Source: JAVJSD01 sp040219575 (GTDB lineage Bacteria > Planctomycetota > Planctomycetia > Pirellulales > Pirellulaceae). Taken from it: a stretch of DNA of 64,000 nt. This document shows, piece after piece, positions 36,746 to 45,385 of this stretch. The stretch is taken from assembly GCA_040219575.1 (NCBI GenBank), contig JAVJSD010000097.1, forward strand, positions 103,535 through 167,534. Direction: 5' to 3'. A model generated the notes under the pieces. The model was given only the letters and a program-made list of their open reading frames with translations. It did not search any database and had not been told where the DNA came from. Every line of letters begins with the position of its first letter. Within the stretch, counting starts at the first letter, position 1. Position numbers and translations under genes: made by a program.

Positions 36746-37711
36746 TTAGGGCGAGGCTTCCTTCTCGACCAGCGAATAGCCGCGGGACTTGAGCTCCTGC
36801 TCGAGTCGGTCGAACGACGGCGGCCCTTCACCGCGGCGGGCCTTGGCGAGCTCGTGCTTCCCCCACAAATCCTCGTAAATCCTGACATTCTCGGCGATCC
36901 AATCGACGTCGTTTTCCTTGCGCTGGTAGTTGGCCAGCGCCCGCAGGAAGGCGTCGCAGGCCATGTCGAAATCACGCTCCCCCTCGACGCCCCCTTGCTC
37001 CAGGTCGCCGGTCAGGTTGCCGAGCATCGCCGCCGAGCTGATCTTGCCCTTCTCGACCGCCTTTTCCTTCAAGGCGCGGAAGTCGTCGGCAAACGTGCGG
37101 GCGGTCTCCGGGCTGGCCTCCAGCGCCGGCCAGGCGACTTGCAGCATGCTCGTCGAGAAGCCGGTTCGAAGTCCGGAAAAGACCTCGCTCAGCGAGGGCG
37201 TGGAGATCACGCCGCTGTCGGCCTCCAATTCCTGATCGACCCGGTCCCGCAGGGCGGTCAACACCACGAAGGCGAAGCGATGCTTCACCTCGGGATCGAG
37301 CTGCGTCGCCCGATTCCCCGCCTCGATCGCCACGCCCATGCCCTGGTACTGCTCGCCGTCCGGCATCAGCGGCGTTCGCAAGTAGCCGGGCGAATGCGGC
37401 GAGCGCGTGAGGATTAGATAGCGGGCGTACTGCACGTGCAGCCCCGCGTCGTCGGCGTGTTCGGGCAGCTTGGCGTTGAAGATCCCCTCCGCCGCCGAAT
37501 AGGCCTTCCGATCGAGCAGTCCCTCGACTTTCGCGGCGATCTCCGACTGGGGGTAGTCACGGGCCTGAGGAGGCGCCGCGTCGAGCGGGGTGCAGCAAAG
37601 CTGCAAGGTGAGGCTGGTGAGAACAAACAGGCTCACACCGGCCGCGGCGACCGCCGGGACGATCCAGACTCGGGCGGACTTACGGGGGGCGGGGAAATTG
37701 CTGGTTGACAT
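36746..37711 (-). CDS. Membrane-anchored TPR-like protein, unknown function
   Basis: The product is 321 aa from ATG 37711, preceded by AGGAGA at eight bases. A short basic N-terminus leads to a membrane helix (WIVPAVAAAGVSLFVLTSLTL, about 17-38). The rest is helical with a TPR-like start (KVEGLLDRKAYSAAEGIFNAKLPEHADDAGLHVQYARYL). I recognise no family. It should expose its C-terminal domain outside the cytoplasm. It is transcribed alone, away from the pilus-like cluster, and ends at a strong terminator. Confidence 0.78.
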   Translation of the reverse strand: MSTSNFPAPRKSARVWIVPAVAAAGVSLFVLTSLTLQLCCTPLDAAPPQARDYPQSEIAAKVEGLLDRKAYSAAEGIFNAKLPEHADDAGLHVQYARYLILTRSPHSPGYLRTPLMPDGEQYQGMGVAIEAGNRATQLDPEVKHRFAFVVLTALRDRVDQELEADSGVISTPSLSEVFSGLRTGFSTSMLQVAWPALEASPETARTFADDFRALKEKAVEKGKISSAAMLGNLTGDLEQGGVEGERDFDMACDAFLRALANYQRKENDVDWIAENVRIYEDLWGKHELAKARRGEGPPSFDRLEQELKSRGYSLVEKEASP

Positions 37712-37789
37712 CGATCGGTCTCCTGTTGAAGGGGGTTGGGACGTGTTCAACAGCGAATCCGAATTCCGGCAGCGGGGTGGACATCCAAT

Positions 37790-37975
37790 TCCTGGAAGAT
37801 TTCACGTTCGGTGCAAGCCGCAAGGGCAGCTCACTTGCCCCAGATTGCCTCAAGTCTCTGAGCGGCAAGGCCGAAAGTTGCGATAGCCGAAGAGTTTTTC
37901 TGGCTGCCGCAACCGGTGGAATCGATGCACTTGGCATAACCGCTACAGCCGCCATTCGAGCCTTAAGGAGCCTCC
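37790..37975 (+). ncRNA. Structured leader upstream of the pilus-like operon (tentative)
   Basis: Before the first gene at 37979 lie several possible stems: GGGCA/TGCCC around 37826-37842, and a nested GCGGC...AGCC...GGCT...GCCGC around 37861-37909. The tract TTGCGATAGCCGAAGAG is riboswitch-like in style. No known class matches well by eye, so this is a lead only. The expected ribosome site AAGGAG is at 37965-37970. Confidence 0.25.
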
Positions 37976-37978
37976 CGG

Positions 37979-38212
37979 ATGAAGACACGACTCCCGGTCT
38001 GGACGTTGACGCTAATTGCCGCCGCCGCACTGATTTGGGGCGTGCTAGGCTTGTATCGGACGACCGGCGCCGCGCCGAAAGACGTCCAGATGCCCTTCGC
38101 GAATCCGGTCGCCCAGCGACAGGACATGATCCGTGAGCTGCAAGAGATCAAATCATTGCTCAAAGAGCAGAACTCGCTGCTGCGAACCTGGCTGGCCAAA
38201 TCAGGCCGGTAA
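37979..38212 (+). CDS. Small single-pass coiled-coil membrane protein (77 aa)
   Basis: The ATG at 37979 follows AAGGAG at eight bases. Residues 7-26 form a membrane helix (VWTLTLIAAAALIWGVLGLY). The remainder is a short heptad-bearing coil (RQDMIRELQEIKSLLKEQNSLLRTWLAK). It looks like a small bitopic scaffold. It is the first gene of the pilus-like cluster and its 3' end may overlap the prepilin-like gene by 80 bases in another frame. Confidence 0.75.
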   Translation: MKTRLPVWTLTLIAAAALIWGVLGLYRTTGAAPKDVQMPFANPVAQRQDMIRELQEIKSLLKEQNSLLRTWLAKSGR

Positions 38213-38894
38213 CTCGCACCGCGCCGATGCTGCGCGACCCGAACAGCGCCAGGATGATGAGCATCAGAGACAGGCGCCGCCGCAATCGACCACGACGCTT
38301 GAGCCATCGCCGCACGACCGGCGACGCGGCTACACGCTGATTGAACTGTTGATCCTGCTCTCGGTGTTGGGCATCCTGGCCGGGGTGCTGCTGCCCACGT
38401 TGAACCCCTCGGTTCACGATCAGATTCGCTCGGCGGGATTCGTGGTCGCCTCGGACCTGGCGTACGCCCGCGAATTGGCGATCGCCAACGACAGCACCTA
38501 CGAAATCACGTTCGACGTAGCCGGCGAGCGGTACGTGCTGCGACACAGCGGCGGCAACTCGGCGCTCGACACGCTTCCCACCTCGCCGTTCCACGACGCC
38601 GACGACCCGTCGGACGAGCAGACGCACTCGCTTAAGGACCTGCCGCACGTCGGGCCTTCGGTCGAATTGCACTCGGTCTACAGCGACGCCGCGACCCCCA
38701 CCACCGCCACCACGCTGGAGTACGGCCCGCTGGGCGAAACCACGCGGTCCGAACCAACCGTCATCTGGCTGCGCTGCGGCGCGGACGACAATTTGTGCTA
38801 CCTGCCGCTGCGCGTCGACCCGATCACCGGCCTGGCCGACGTCGGTCCGGTTCAAGCGGCCGCGCCTCCCACGTCGGTCGTCGCCGTTCCCTGA
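38133..38894 (+). CDS. Prepilin/pseudopilin-like protein (GspH-type), start uncertain
   Basis: The class III/IV pilin signature RRRG|YTLIELLILLSVLGIL is clear, with Glu at +5 after the cleavage site. About 180 residues of GspH-like beta domain follow (RSAGFVVASDLAYARELAIAND). The only in-frame start is GTG at 38133, which gives an unusually long 66-residue leader and an 80-base overlap with the preceding gene. ATG codons at 38254 and 38257 lie in a different frame and would fit a short basic leader if one base were missing or extra. The pilin identity is firm and the start is not. Confidence 0.78.
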   Translation: MSCKRSNHCSKSRTRCCEPGWPNQAGNSHRADAARPEQRQDDEHQRQAPPQSTTTLEPSPHDRRRGYTLIELLILLSVLGILAGVLLPTLNPSVHDQIRSAGFVVASDLAYARELAIANDSTYEITFDVAGERYVLRHSGGNSALDTLPTSPFHDADDPSDEQTHSLKDLPHVGPSVELHSVYSDAATPTTATTLEYGPLGETTRSEPTVIWLRCGADDNLCYLPLRVDPITGLADVGPVQAAAPPTSVVAVP

Positions 38895-38963
38895 GTACGC
38901 CTCCCGACGGCGACGGGCGACCGCCGCCGTGTTCCGCCACAACCCCCAAAGCACGATCTCTTC

Positions 38964-40028
38964 ATGGTCCGCTGGTTTTCACGAAAGCGATTCAGTCCGA
39001 TCGGCCTGGATATCGGTACGCGCTCGGTGAAGCTGGTGCAGTTCACGGCCGATCAGTCGCAGATCGTCGAGACGTCTCGGTGGGACTTGGGAATCGACGA
39101 CTTCGAGAAGCTGACGCCCGAAGAGCGAATCAAGAAGATCGGCCAGGGCATCCGCAATGCGCATGAGGGACGCCGCTTTCACGGCAAGAATGTGGTGGCC
39201 TGCCTGACCGACCGGCAGTTGTACTTGCAGAACGTGCGGATTCCCAAGGGCGACCAGCAGCAGCTCGAACGGTTGGTGCAGCAGGAGGCGGCGGGCCGCG
39301 TGCCGTACGCCATGCAGGAGACGGAGATTCGCTACATCGAGGCCGCGGACATCCGGCACGGCGATCAGGTGATGCGCGAAGTCGTCCTGCTGGCCTGCCA
39401 TCGCCCGCTGCTGGAGGAAGCGCTGGCGACCATCGAGGAGGCGGGCTTGCGGCCGGTGGCGATCGACGTCGAGCCGGCGGCGCTGCTGCGAAGTTTCGTG
39501 AAACAATTGCGGCGTGACGAGGACAAGCACCAGCGGACGTTGCTGGTGCACGTGGGCGGCAGCCGCACCGTGGTGGTCATCTGCCAAGACGAGGATCTGC
39601 TGTTCGTGAAGTACCTGCCGCTGGGCGGCCGGCACATGGACGAGGCCGTCGCCCGGCATTTGAAGATGCCGCACGGCGAAGCGGCCTCGCTGAGAAAGCA
39701 CAACGGCGATCGACGCGCCGGACAGCAGGATCCCGAGATCGCCCGCAGCGTGGCGGAGGCGACGCGGCCGGTCGTCGAGAAACTGGCGGCCGAACTGTCG
39801 ATGTGCATCCGCTACCACAGCGTCACCTTTCGCGGACAGCCGCTGGTGCGTTTGGTGCTCGGCGGAGGCGAAGCGACGCCGCAATTGCTCGAGTCCTTGT
39901 CGGCGCGGTTGAACCTGAAGTGCGAATTGAGCGATCCGTTTCGCGGTTTCGAGCAGGTCACGGCGGCCGGACATCGGGGACAGTGGGAAGTGGCCGCGGG
40001 ACTGGCGCTGCGCGAGGTGGGGCCATGA
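38964..40028 (+). CDS. pilM: PilM-like actin-fold assembly protein
   Basis: The product is 354 aa. The ATPase-fold phosphate loops appear as PIGLDIGTRSVKLVQ at the N-terminus, VVACLTDRQLYLQNVRIPKG, LLVHVGGSRTVVVICQ and VRLVLGGGEATPQLL. PilM is a cytoplasmic ring protein that binds the N-terminus of PilN and connects the envelope part of pili to the cytoplasmic motor. It overlaps pilN by four bases (ATGA). No PilB/GspE-type ATPase is nearby to pair with it. Confidence 0.9.
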   Translation: MVRWFSRKRFSPIGLDIGTRSVKLVQFTADQSQIVETSRWDLGIDDFEKLTPEERIKKIGQGIRNAHEGRRFHGKNVVACLTDRQLYLQNVRIPKGDQQQLERLVQQEAAGRVPYAMQETEIRYIEAADIRHGDQVMREVVLLACHRPLLEEALATIEEAGLRPVAIDVEPAALLRSFVKQLRRDEDKHQRTLLVHVGGSRTVVVICQDEDLLFVKYLPLGGRHMDEAVARHLKMPHGEAASLRKHNGDRRAGQQDPEIARSVAEATRPVVEKLAAELSMCIRYHSVTFRGQPLVRLVLGGGEATPQLLESLSARLNLKCELSDPFRGFEQVTAAGHRGQWEVAAGLALREVGP

Positions 40029-40762
40029 AGAACATCGACTTCCTTCCCGCTCGCTACCGCGAACGCCGCACCGCCCGCAAGTCGCACCTTTGGCGCGTGC
40101 TGGTGGTGGCGGCGTTCGGCGCGGCGGTGGGGGCCACGGCGATCGGCCAGTACTGGTTGAAGCAGTCGGTCGCTTCGCAGGTTCAACAGGTCGAGCAAAG
40201 GCACGCCGTCGCGCAGGCCAAGAACGAGCAGTTCATCGCATTGCAGCGCGAGCTGCAGGACCGCCGCGCCGCCGCGCAGCTATTCGCCTACTTGAAGCAT
40301 CCCTGGCCGCGCACGCAGATCCTGGCGGTGCTGGCGGCGACGCTCCCCGCGGACGTCACGCTCAACGAACTGACGATCGCCAACGAGGTCGTCGCCGGCG
40401 ATCCGCGCGGCGAGGCCCGCGGCCGAGCGCGTTCTCAACGCGACGAACAAGAGGCCGACGCGCGACTGCTGCCGGCGGAACGCGACCTCAAACAACTCCG
40501 CCGACAATACGACGAAGCGCGGACGGTGGTGTACGTGGTCGGCCGAACCGGCGACATTCCCGCGCTGCATCGCTACGTCGCCAGCCTCGGCGACTCGCCC
40601 CTGTTCGCCCAGGCCGAACTGACGTCGATGGAGGCGGTGCAGGAGACGGGCCGCGAGGCGTCGGAGTTTCATCTGCGGTTGGTGGTCGTGGCGGCGCATG
40701 GCCAGGCCGAAGCGCCCCTGCGAAACGTGGCCGCCTCGGGCGAGAGGAGCAACGACGGATGA
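40025..40762 (+). CDS. pilN: PilN-like inner-membrane assembly protein
   Basis: The product is 245 aa. It opens with MKNIDFLPARYRERR, matching the PilN motif that PilM binds (consensus INLLP-R). A membrane helix (VLVVAAFGAAVGATAIGQYW, about 26-46) and a coiled coil follow. A ferredoxin-like domain comes next (TLPADVTLNELTI, VVYVVGRTGDIPALHRYVASL). Stop and start overlap as ATGA at both ends, so pilM, pilN and pilO are translationally coupled. Confidence 0.87.
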   Translation: MKNIDFLPARYRERRTARKSHLWRVLVVAAFGAAVGATAIGQYWLKQSVASQVQQVEQRHAVAQAKNEQFIALQRELQDRRAAAQLFAYLKHPWPRTQILAVLAATLPADVTLNELTIANEVVAGDPRGEARGRARSQRDEQEADARLLPAERDLKQLRRQYDEARTVVYVVGRTGDIPALHRYVASLGDSPLFAQAELTSMEAVQETGREASEFHLRLVVVAAHGQAEAPLRNVAASGERSNDG

Positions 40763-41310
40763 ACATTCCCAGCCGCAAGTCGCGCAGCCTGGTGATCACG
40801 GTGCTGCTGGCCGCCGCCTCGGTGGCGTATGTGTTCTTCGTGTTCCTGCCGGGACAGAAGGCGATCGCCAAGCTGCGCCGTGAGCTCGACGAAAAACAGC
40901 AGTACATCGTCGACGCCGATCGACTGGCGCACGCCATCCAACTCGCCGAGAAGGACCTCCGCCGCGCCGAGGACTTCACCACCGCCTGGCGGGCGGCGGC
41001 TCCCAACGACGGCGAACTGGCGCCCATCCTGGGCCGCATCACCGGCGAGGTGGAAGCCTGCGGCGTCGGCATCGAGCGGCTCGACCGCCGACCTGTCAAA
41101 CAGTACGAGGAAGTCGGGCAAATCCCGATCGTGCTGGAGTGCGAAGGCTCGTTCCAGCAGATCTTCGACCTGACGCGCCGGCTGGAGGCGATGCCGCAAG
41201 ACCTGTGGATCACCAGCCTGCGAATCGAAACACAGGGTAAAAACAGCGAATCTGTGCTGGCTGAGGTGGCCCTGGCTGTTTTTGCCGATAATTCCGAAGA
41301 TTCCGATTAG
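40759..41310 (+). CDS. pilO: PilO-like inner-membrane assembly protein
   Basis: The product is 183 aa. A membrane helix (LVITVLLAAASVAYVFFVFLPG, about 11-32) precedes a coiled coil (KLRRELDEKQQYIVDADRLA) and a ferredoxin-like fold (GRITGEVEACGVGIERLDRR, IVLECEGSFQQIFDLTRRLEAMP). This is the standard PilO layout, a heterodimer partner of PilN. The start is ATG 40759 within the PilN stop. Confidence 0.85.
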   Translation: MNIPSRKSRSLVITVLLAAASVAYVFFVFLPGQKAIAKLRRELDEKQQYIVDADRLAHAIQLAEKDLRRAEDFTTAWRAAAPNDGELAPILGRITGEVEACGVGIERLDRRPVKQYEEVGQIPIVLECEGSFQQIFDLTRRLEAMPQDLWITSLRIETQGKNSESVLAEVALAVFADNSEDSD

Positions 41311-41385
41311 GCTGCCGCTGCCGGCGGCCGATAACTAGAGAGCCACGATGCTCCACGCGTCGGGCGGCTTTCGGGAGGCATCACC

Positions 41386-42345
41386 GTGAGTCCGGATCGA
41401 ATCATCGCCGTCATCAAGCAGGAGACACTGCGCAACAAGAAGAAATCAGCGATTCTGGGAGTAATGTGCCTCGTGGCGGGTTACTTCTGGGTGCCGCTGG
41501 TGTGGGGTTGGATTGCTCCGGACGACGCCCGCAAGGACGCCGCCGACGACGCCCCGGCGGAGTTTGTCGTGGCGGCCGAGACGCCTGCCGCATCGCCTCC
41601 GCCGGAGACCACGACTCGCCGGCAGCGGCGCAACATTCCCTGGGAGGAGCTCGTGCGGAGGATCCAGGAGGATCCTCGCATGGCCTCGGCCGACCTGGGC
41701 CCCCTGGAGCGAAGTCCGTTCGGCGAGTCCACCACCGAAACTCCGCCGCCGCCGGAGACGAACGTCGAACCAACCGCGCCGATTCTCTCCGTTGCACAAG
41801 AATCGTTGGCACAACTCGACTTGAACCTGACGGGCATCGTCTACGGTCCCCGTTTTCGCGTCGCGACCATCAATGGGACGGAATACCACGAAAACAACCA
41901 GCTGCGTCTCGACCCGCCGACGAGCAACGCCGGCACGACAACGCAAGTCGGCCCCGGATCCGATGAAGAGGCTTCCGCCGAACAAGCAAGCCAACACGAC
42001 CTGACCGACGCGGCGGAGCGGTACGCCAAGGGTGAGATTGGACTGCAGGATCTCATCGCCATGCAACAAGTCCCCTCGGGCGACAACAAGGAACTGACAC
42101 CTGATCAACGAGATGAACACCAAGACGCTGCCTTCAACGAGGAGGCCTCCGACGCGAAACCGTTGATGGCTCCGGCGCGAGATTCGATCGCGCCGGCGAA
42201 ACTGACGTGCACGATCGCCTCCATTCGGCCGAACTACGTTGTGTTGAGATTTCAGGATGGAACCACGATGGAACTCAGGATGGTCGGCGCCCGCATCGAC
42301 GCGGCCGACGTGATTCAGATTTCGAAAACGTCACGCGCCCCGTAG
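41386..42345 (+). CDS. GspC/PilP-like bitopic protein
   Basis: The product is 319 aa from GTG 41386 behind GGGAGG. One membrane helix (SAILGVMCLVAGYFWVPLVWG, about 22-42) is followed by a proline-rich linker. Two beta segments resemble HR-type domains: LNLTGIVYGPRFRVATINGTEYHENNQL and CTIASIRPNYVVLRFQDGTTMELRM. GspC and PilP link the inner-membrane complex to the secretin, which fits its place just before the secretin gene. A 90-residue acidic, Gln/Glu-rich insert separates the two beta parts. Confidence 0.72.
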   Translation: MSPDRIIAVIKQETLRNKKKSAILGVMCLVAGYFWVPLVWGWIAPDDARKDAADDAPAEFVVAAETPAASPPPETTTRRQRRNIPWEELVRRIQEDPRMASADLGPLERSPFGESTTETPPPPETNVEPTAPILSVAQESLAQLDLNLTGIVYGPRFRVATINGTEYHENNQLRLDPPTSNAGTTTQVGPGSDEEASAEQASQHDLTDAAERYAKGEIGLQDLIAMQQVPSGDNKELTPDQRDEHQDAAFNEEASDAKPLMAPARDSIAPAKLTCTIASIRPNYVVLRFQDGTTMELRMVGARIDAADVIQISKTSRAP

Positions 42346-42509
42346 TGGGCGGCGTCGCACGCGACCAGGCGCTGCAGCGCGAAGCCGGGGAAGCAACGGC
42401 CGCGCGTCGGATGCCGGTCCAGACGAGGGATTGAAATTCGGCGCGAGTCGCCCCAGGTTTCCACCGGGCCGGCCGCGCGTCCAGCAAGCAACGAGGTCAG
42501 GGAAGGCCA

Positions 42510-44828
42510 ATGCCCACGCCGCTACGCATCACGCTGCTTTGCGCTTTCGCCGCCGCGGGAGTCGGTTTGGCGGTGTCGGTCGTCGTGCAGACCGATCCCC
42601 GCACGTTGGATGCCGACGATCCGCTGCATGCGCTGCTGCGCGGCGTCGCCAAGGCGGCGCCCTCCCCCTTCCAGTCGCCGCGCGAAGCGGCGGCGGAGAC
42701 GGAGGCCGAGGAAGGCTCGATGCAGAATGTCGGCGGGCCCGCGGCGCCGCGGCATGCGCCGCTGCACGGTCCGGTCGCGCAACAGATGAGCCAACTGACT
42801 CAGACGCTGGCGCGGGTGGAGCAAGCCAACAAGCAAAGCCAATTGGAGCGGCTGGAGCGCACGCTCGACCGCGTGGCGGCGGCCGCGGATCGCAACGAAC
42901 AGATGCTCGCTCAAGCTCCTCCGCCGACGATCGCGCAGGTCGCCCCCGTCGTTCCGCCGGTCGACGGCGGCGGTTCGGAGTCGCTGCCGCCGCCGGACCA
43001 ACTTCAGATCGAGAAGAACGCCGGCGACGACAGCCTGATCGTCAACGTCAAGAACTCCGATCTTCGCGATGTGCTCGACCTGCTCAGCGAGCAGACCGAA
43101 ATCAACATTCTGGCCAGTCCCAATGTGCGGGGAACCGTCACCGCTTCGTTGTCGAGGGTTTCGGTCGAGGAAGCGGTCGACGCCATGCTGCAACTTACCG
43201 GCTTCCAGTCGCGGCGGGAGGGAAACTTTCTGTACGTCGGCACCCCCGCCGACCTGACGGCGATGGACCAACTGCGGGACAAGGTGGCGACGCGCGTTTA
43301 CCGTCCAAACTACGTCGCCGCCGCCGACCTGCAGGTGCTGGTCACGCCGCTGCTGACCGAAAGCATCGGCAGCGTGACGGTTTCGACGGCCGCCCAGGTC
43401 GACATCCCCAGCGACACCACCACCTCCGGCGGAGACAGCTTCGCGCAGAGCGAAGTGCTGTTGGTGCGCGACTACGAGGCGGTGCTGCGGCAGATCGACG
43501 CCATCGTCGTCGATGTCGATGTGCCGCCCCGGCAAGTGATGATCGAGGCCATGATCGTCAGCGTCTCGCTCGACGACCAGACGCGATTGGGCATCAACCT
43601 CGAAACGCTGCTCAACAAGCAGTACGTCCGGCCGGTCATCGGCACGCCGCTGATGAACCTGGCCAACATGGATGTCTCCGAGGGCGGTTTGAACATCGGT
43701 TTCCTCGACGCCAGCCTGTCGGCCTTCATCGAGGCCTTGGATTCCATCGGCGACACCGAGGTGATCGCCTCGCCGCGGTTGCTGTGCGTCAACAAGCAAC
43801 GGGCAGAAATCCTGATCGGCGAGCAAAAGGGCTATCTCAACAGCACTTCGACCGAGACCGCCACGACGCAGACCGTGGAGTTTCTCGATGTGGGCACGCA
43901 ACTGCGGATTCGCCCGTTCATTTCCAGCGACGGCATGATCCGCATGGAGATCCATCCGGAGCTCTCGACCGGCGACGTTCAGCTCATCGGCCAGTTCGCC
44001 CTTCCGGAGAAGGCCGTCACGCAGGTGACCAGCAACGTGATGTGCCGAGACGGCGCGACGATCGTCGTCGGCGGACTGATTCGCGACGACATCTCGCGCA
44101 CCAGAAACCAGATTCCCATTCTCGGCAACTTGCCGGTGATCGGGGCGGCATTTCGCCGCAAGATCGACACCGTCGAGCGCGAGGAGATCATCGTCGTCAT
44201 CACGCCGCACATTATCCACGACCCGCTCACGCACAACGACGGCAAACCGCCGCTGGCCGAAATCCGACACCGCGAATCGCACGTGTTCGTGGATCGGATG
44301 ACGCCGGTCGCCCGCAAGTACTACAGCAACCGCTACCTGCGACTCGCCAAGAGCGCGTGGCTGGCCGGCAATGGGAACGCGGCGCTGAGCTATATCGATA
44401 TGGCGCTGCACTTCACGCCGCGGCGCCACGAGGCGCTGGTGCTGCGCGACGAAATCCTGACGGGCGTCGTCGGCGCCGTCGGCTACAACGAAGCAGTGGT
44501 GATCGAACCGTACGAGGACGATGCGATACTCGAGAACGGCATGCTGAATCCACCGGCGACGGGGAGCGGGCAGGACGGCGACGCCTTGCCGCTGCCGCCA
44601 AGAACGCCCGCACCCACCACGCCTCCGGTGAAGCAGGAGGCGCCCCGCGGCGGCCCGAAGGCCGAACCCGCGTCGTTCTCCGCGCCGTCGTCGCGACGCA
44701 ATGCGGACAACGCGGCAAGCGGAGCGCCCCGAATGGTTCCGCCCGACGTCGCCGCTCCCATGCCGATTCGAACGACCGGCCTGTTGCGGAACATCGGCCC
44801 TCCCCCCATCCCCAGCGATTCGCGGTGA
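42510..44828 (+). CDS. Secretin (GspD/PilQ-type outer-membrane channel)
   Basis: The product is 772 aa with an exported N-terminus. A helical region (60-150) precedes an N-domain (IVNVKNSDLRDVLDLLSEQT, ILASPNVRGTVTASLSRVSVEEAVDAML). The secretin core follows: VMIEAMIVSVSLDDQTRLGINL, EVIASPRLLCVNKQRAEILIG, then the signature VGGLIRDDISRTRNQIPILG and VEREEIIVVITPHII. After the core comes an extra helical domain and a Pro/Ala-rich tail. Secretins form gated multimeric outer-membrane channels. GTGA couples it to the following lipoprotein gene, which may be its pilotin or an assembly factor. Confidence 0.93.
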   Translation: MPTPLRITLLCAFAAAGVGLAVSVVVQTDPRTLDADDPLHALLRGVAKAAPSPFQSPREAAAETEAEEGSMQNVGGPAAPRHAPLHGPVAQQMSQLTQTLARVEQANKQSQLERLERTLDRVAAAADRNEQMLAQAPPPTIAQVAPVVPPVDGGGSESLPPPDQLQIEKNAGDDSLIVNVKNSDLRDVLDLLSEQTEINILASPNVRGTVTASLSRVSVEEAVDAMLQLTGFQSRREGNFLYVGTPADLTAMDQLRDKVATRVYRPNYVAAADLQVLVTPLLTESIGSVTVSTAAQVDIPSDTTTSGGDSFAQSEVLLVRDYEAVLRQIDAIVVDVDVPPRQVMIEAMIVSVSLDDQTRLGINLETLLNKQYVRPVIGTPLMNLANMDVSEGGLNIGFLDASLSAFIEALDSIGDTEVIASPRLLCVNKQRAEILIGEQKGYLNSTSTETATTQTVEFLDVGTQLRIRPFISSDGMIRMEIHPELSTGDVQLIGQFALPEKAVTQVTSNVMCRDGATIVVGGLIRDDISRTRNQIPILGNLPVIGAAFRRKIDTVEREEIIVVITPHIIHDPLTHNDGKPPLAEIRHRESHVFVDRMTPVARKYYSNRYLRLAKSAWLAGNGNAALSYIDMALHFTPRRHEALVLRDEILTGVVGAVGYNEAVVIEPYEDDAILENGMLNPPATGSGQDGDALPLPPRTPAPTTPPVKQEAPRGGPKAEPASFSAPSSRRNADNAASGAPRMVPPDVAAPMPIRTTGLLRNIGPPPIPSDSR

Positions 44829-45385
44829 GCAACGTGATGACTTTGAAACCGCTGACGACGCTCGCCTTCCTCGGACTCGCCTGCCTGCTGGCGTCGGGCT
44901 GCGCGTCGACCCAGACGAAGCGGAAAGTTGACAATCCGCCCGTTCCGCTGACGCCCGAGGAGCGGCGCGAAGCGGCCATCAAGGATTTCGAACAGCGTCG
45001 CAGCACCTTGCAGTACGACGCGGCGCTGTCGCGATGGAATCTGGGCGACATCAAGGGCTGCGAGTCGATGCTCGTGTCGCTGCTGGAGCGAAACCCTCAC
45101 GACCGCCAGTCGCGCCGACTGCTGGCGGACGTCTGCCTGGAGCGCACCGACCTGGCGGCGGCCGAATCGCATTTGCGGATCTTGCTCGAACAAGACGCCG
45201 ACGACGCGCAGTCGCACCATTCGCTGGGACTGTTGCTCGAGGAGGCGGGCCGCCGTGAGGAGTCGCTACGGCATCTCGACCGGGCCGCCGAACTCGCGCC
45301 GGACAACGAACTCTACGCCCTGTCGCGCGACGCCTCGCGGCAGCAATCCAAAATCGCCCGCGACTCAAAACCCGCTTCCAGGTAA
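44825..45385 (+). CDS. TPR lipoprotein, possible secretin assembly factor
   Basis: The product is 186 aa. The start is GTG 44825, overlapping the secretin stop; ATG 44837 in the same frame is an alternative. The lipobox LASGC places the lipidated cysteine near residue 23. About four TPR units follow (DAALSRWNLGDIKGCESMLVSLLERNP, LAAAESHLRILLEQDADDAQSHHSLGLLLEEAGRREESLRHL). PilF/PilW-type TPR lipoproteins help secretins reach and multimerise in the outer membrane, so the coupling to the secretin gene supports that role. Confidence 0.85.
   Translation: MSNVMTLKPLTTLAFLGLACLLASGCASTQTKRKVDNPPVPLTPEERREAAIKDFEQRRSTLQYDAALSRWNLGDIKGCESMLVSLLERNPHDRQSRRLLADVCLERTDLAAAESHLRILLEQDADDAQSHHSLGLLLEEAGRREESLRHLDRAAELAPDNELYALSRDASRQQSKIARDSKPASR

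Noticed and set aside
37705..38136. Plus-strand frame covering the leader of the pilus-like operon
   Set aside because: No ribosome site or domain; it overlaps both the divergent gene's start region and the well-supported small gene at 37979.
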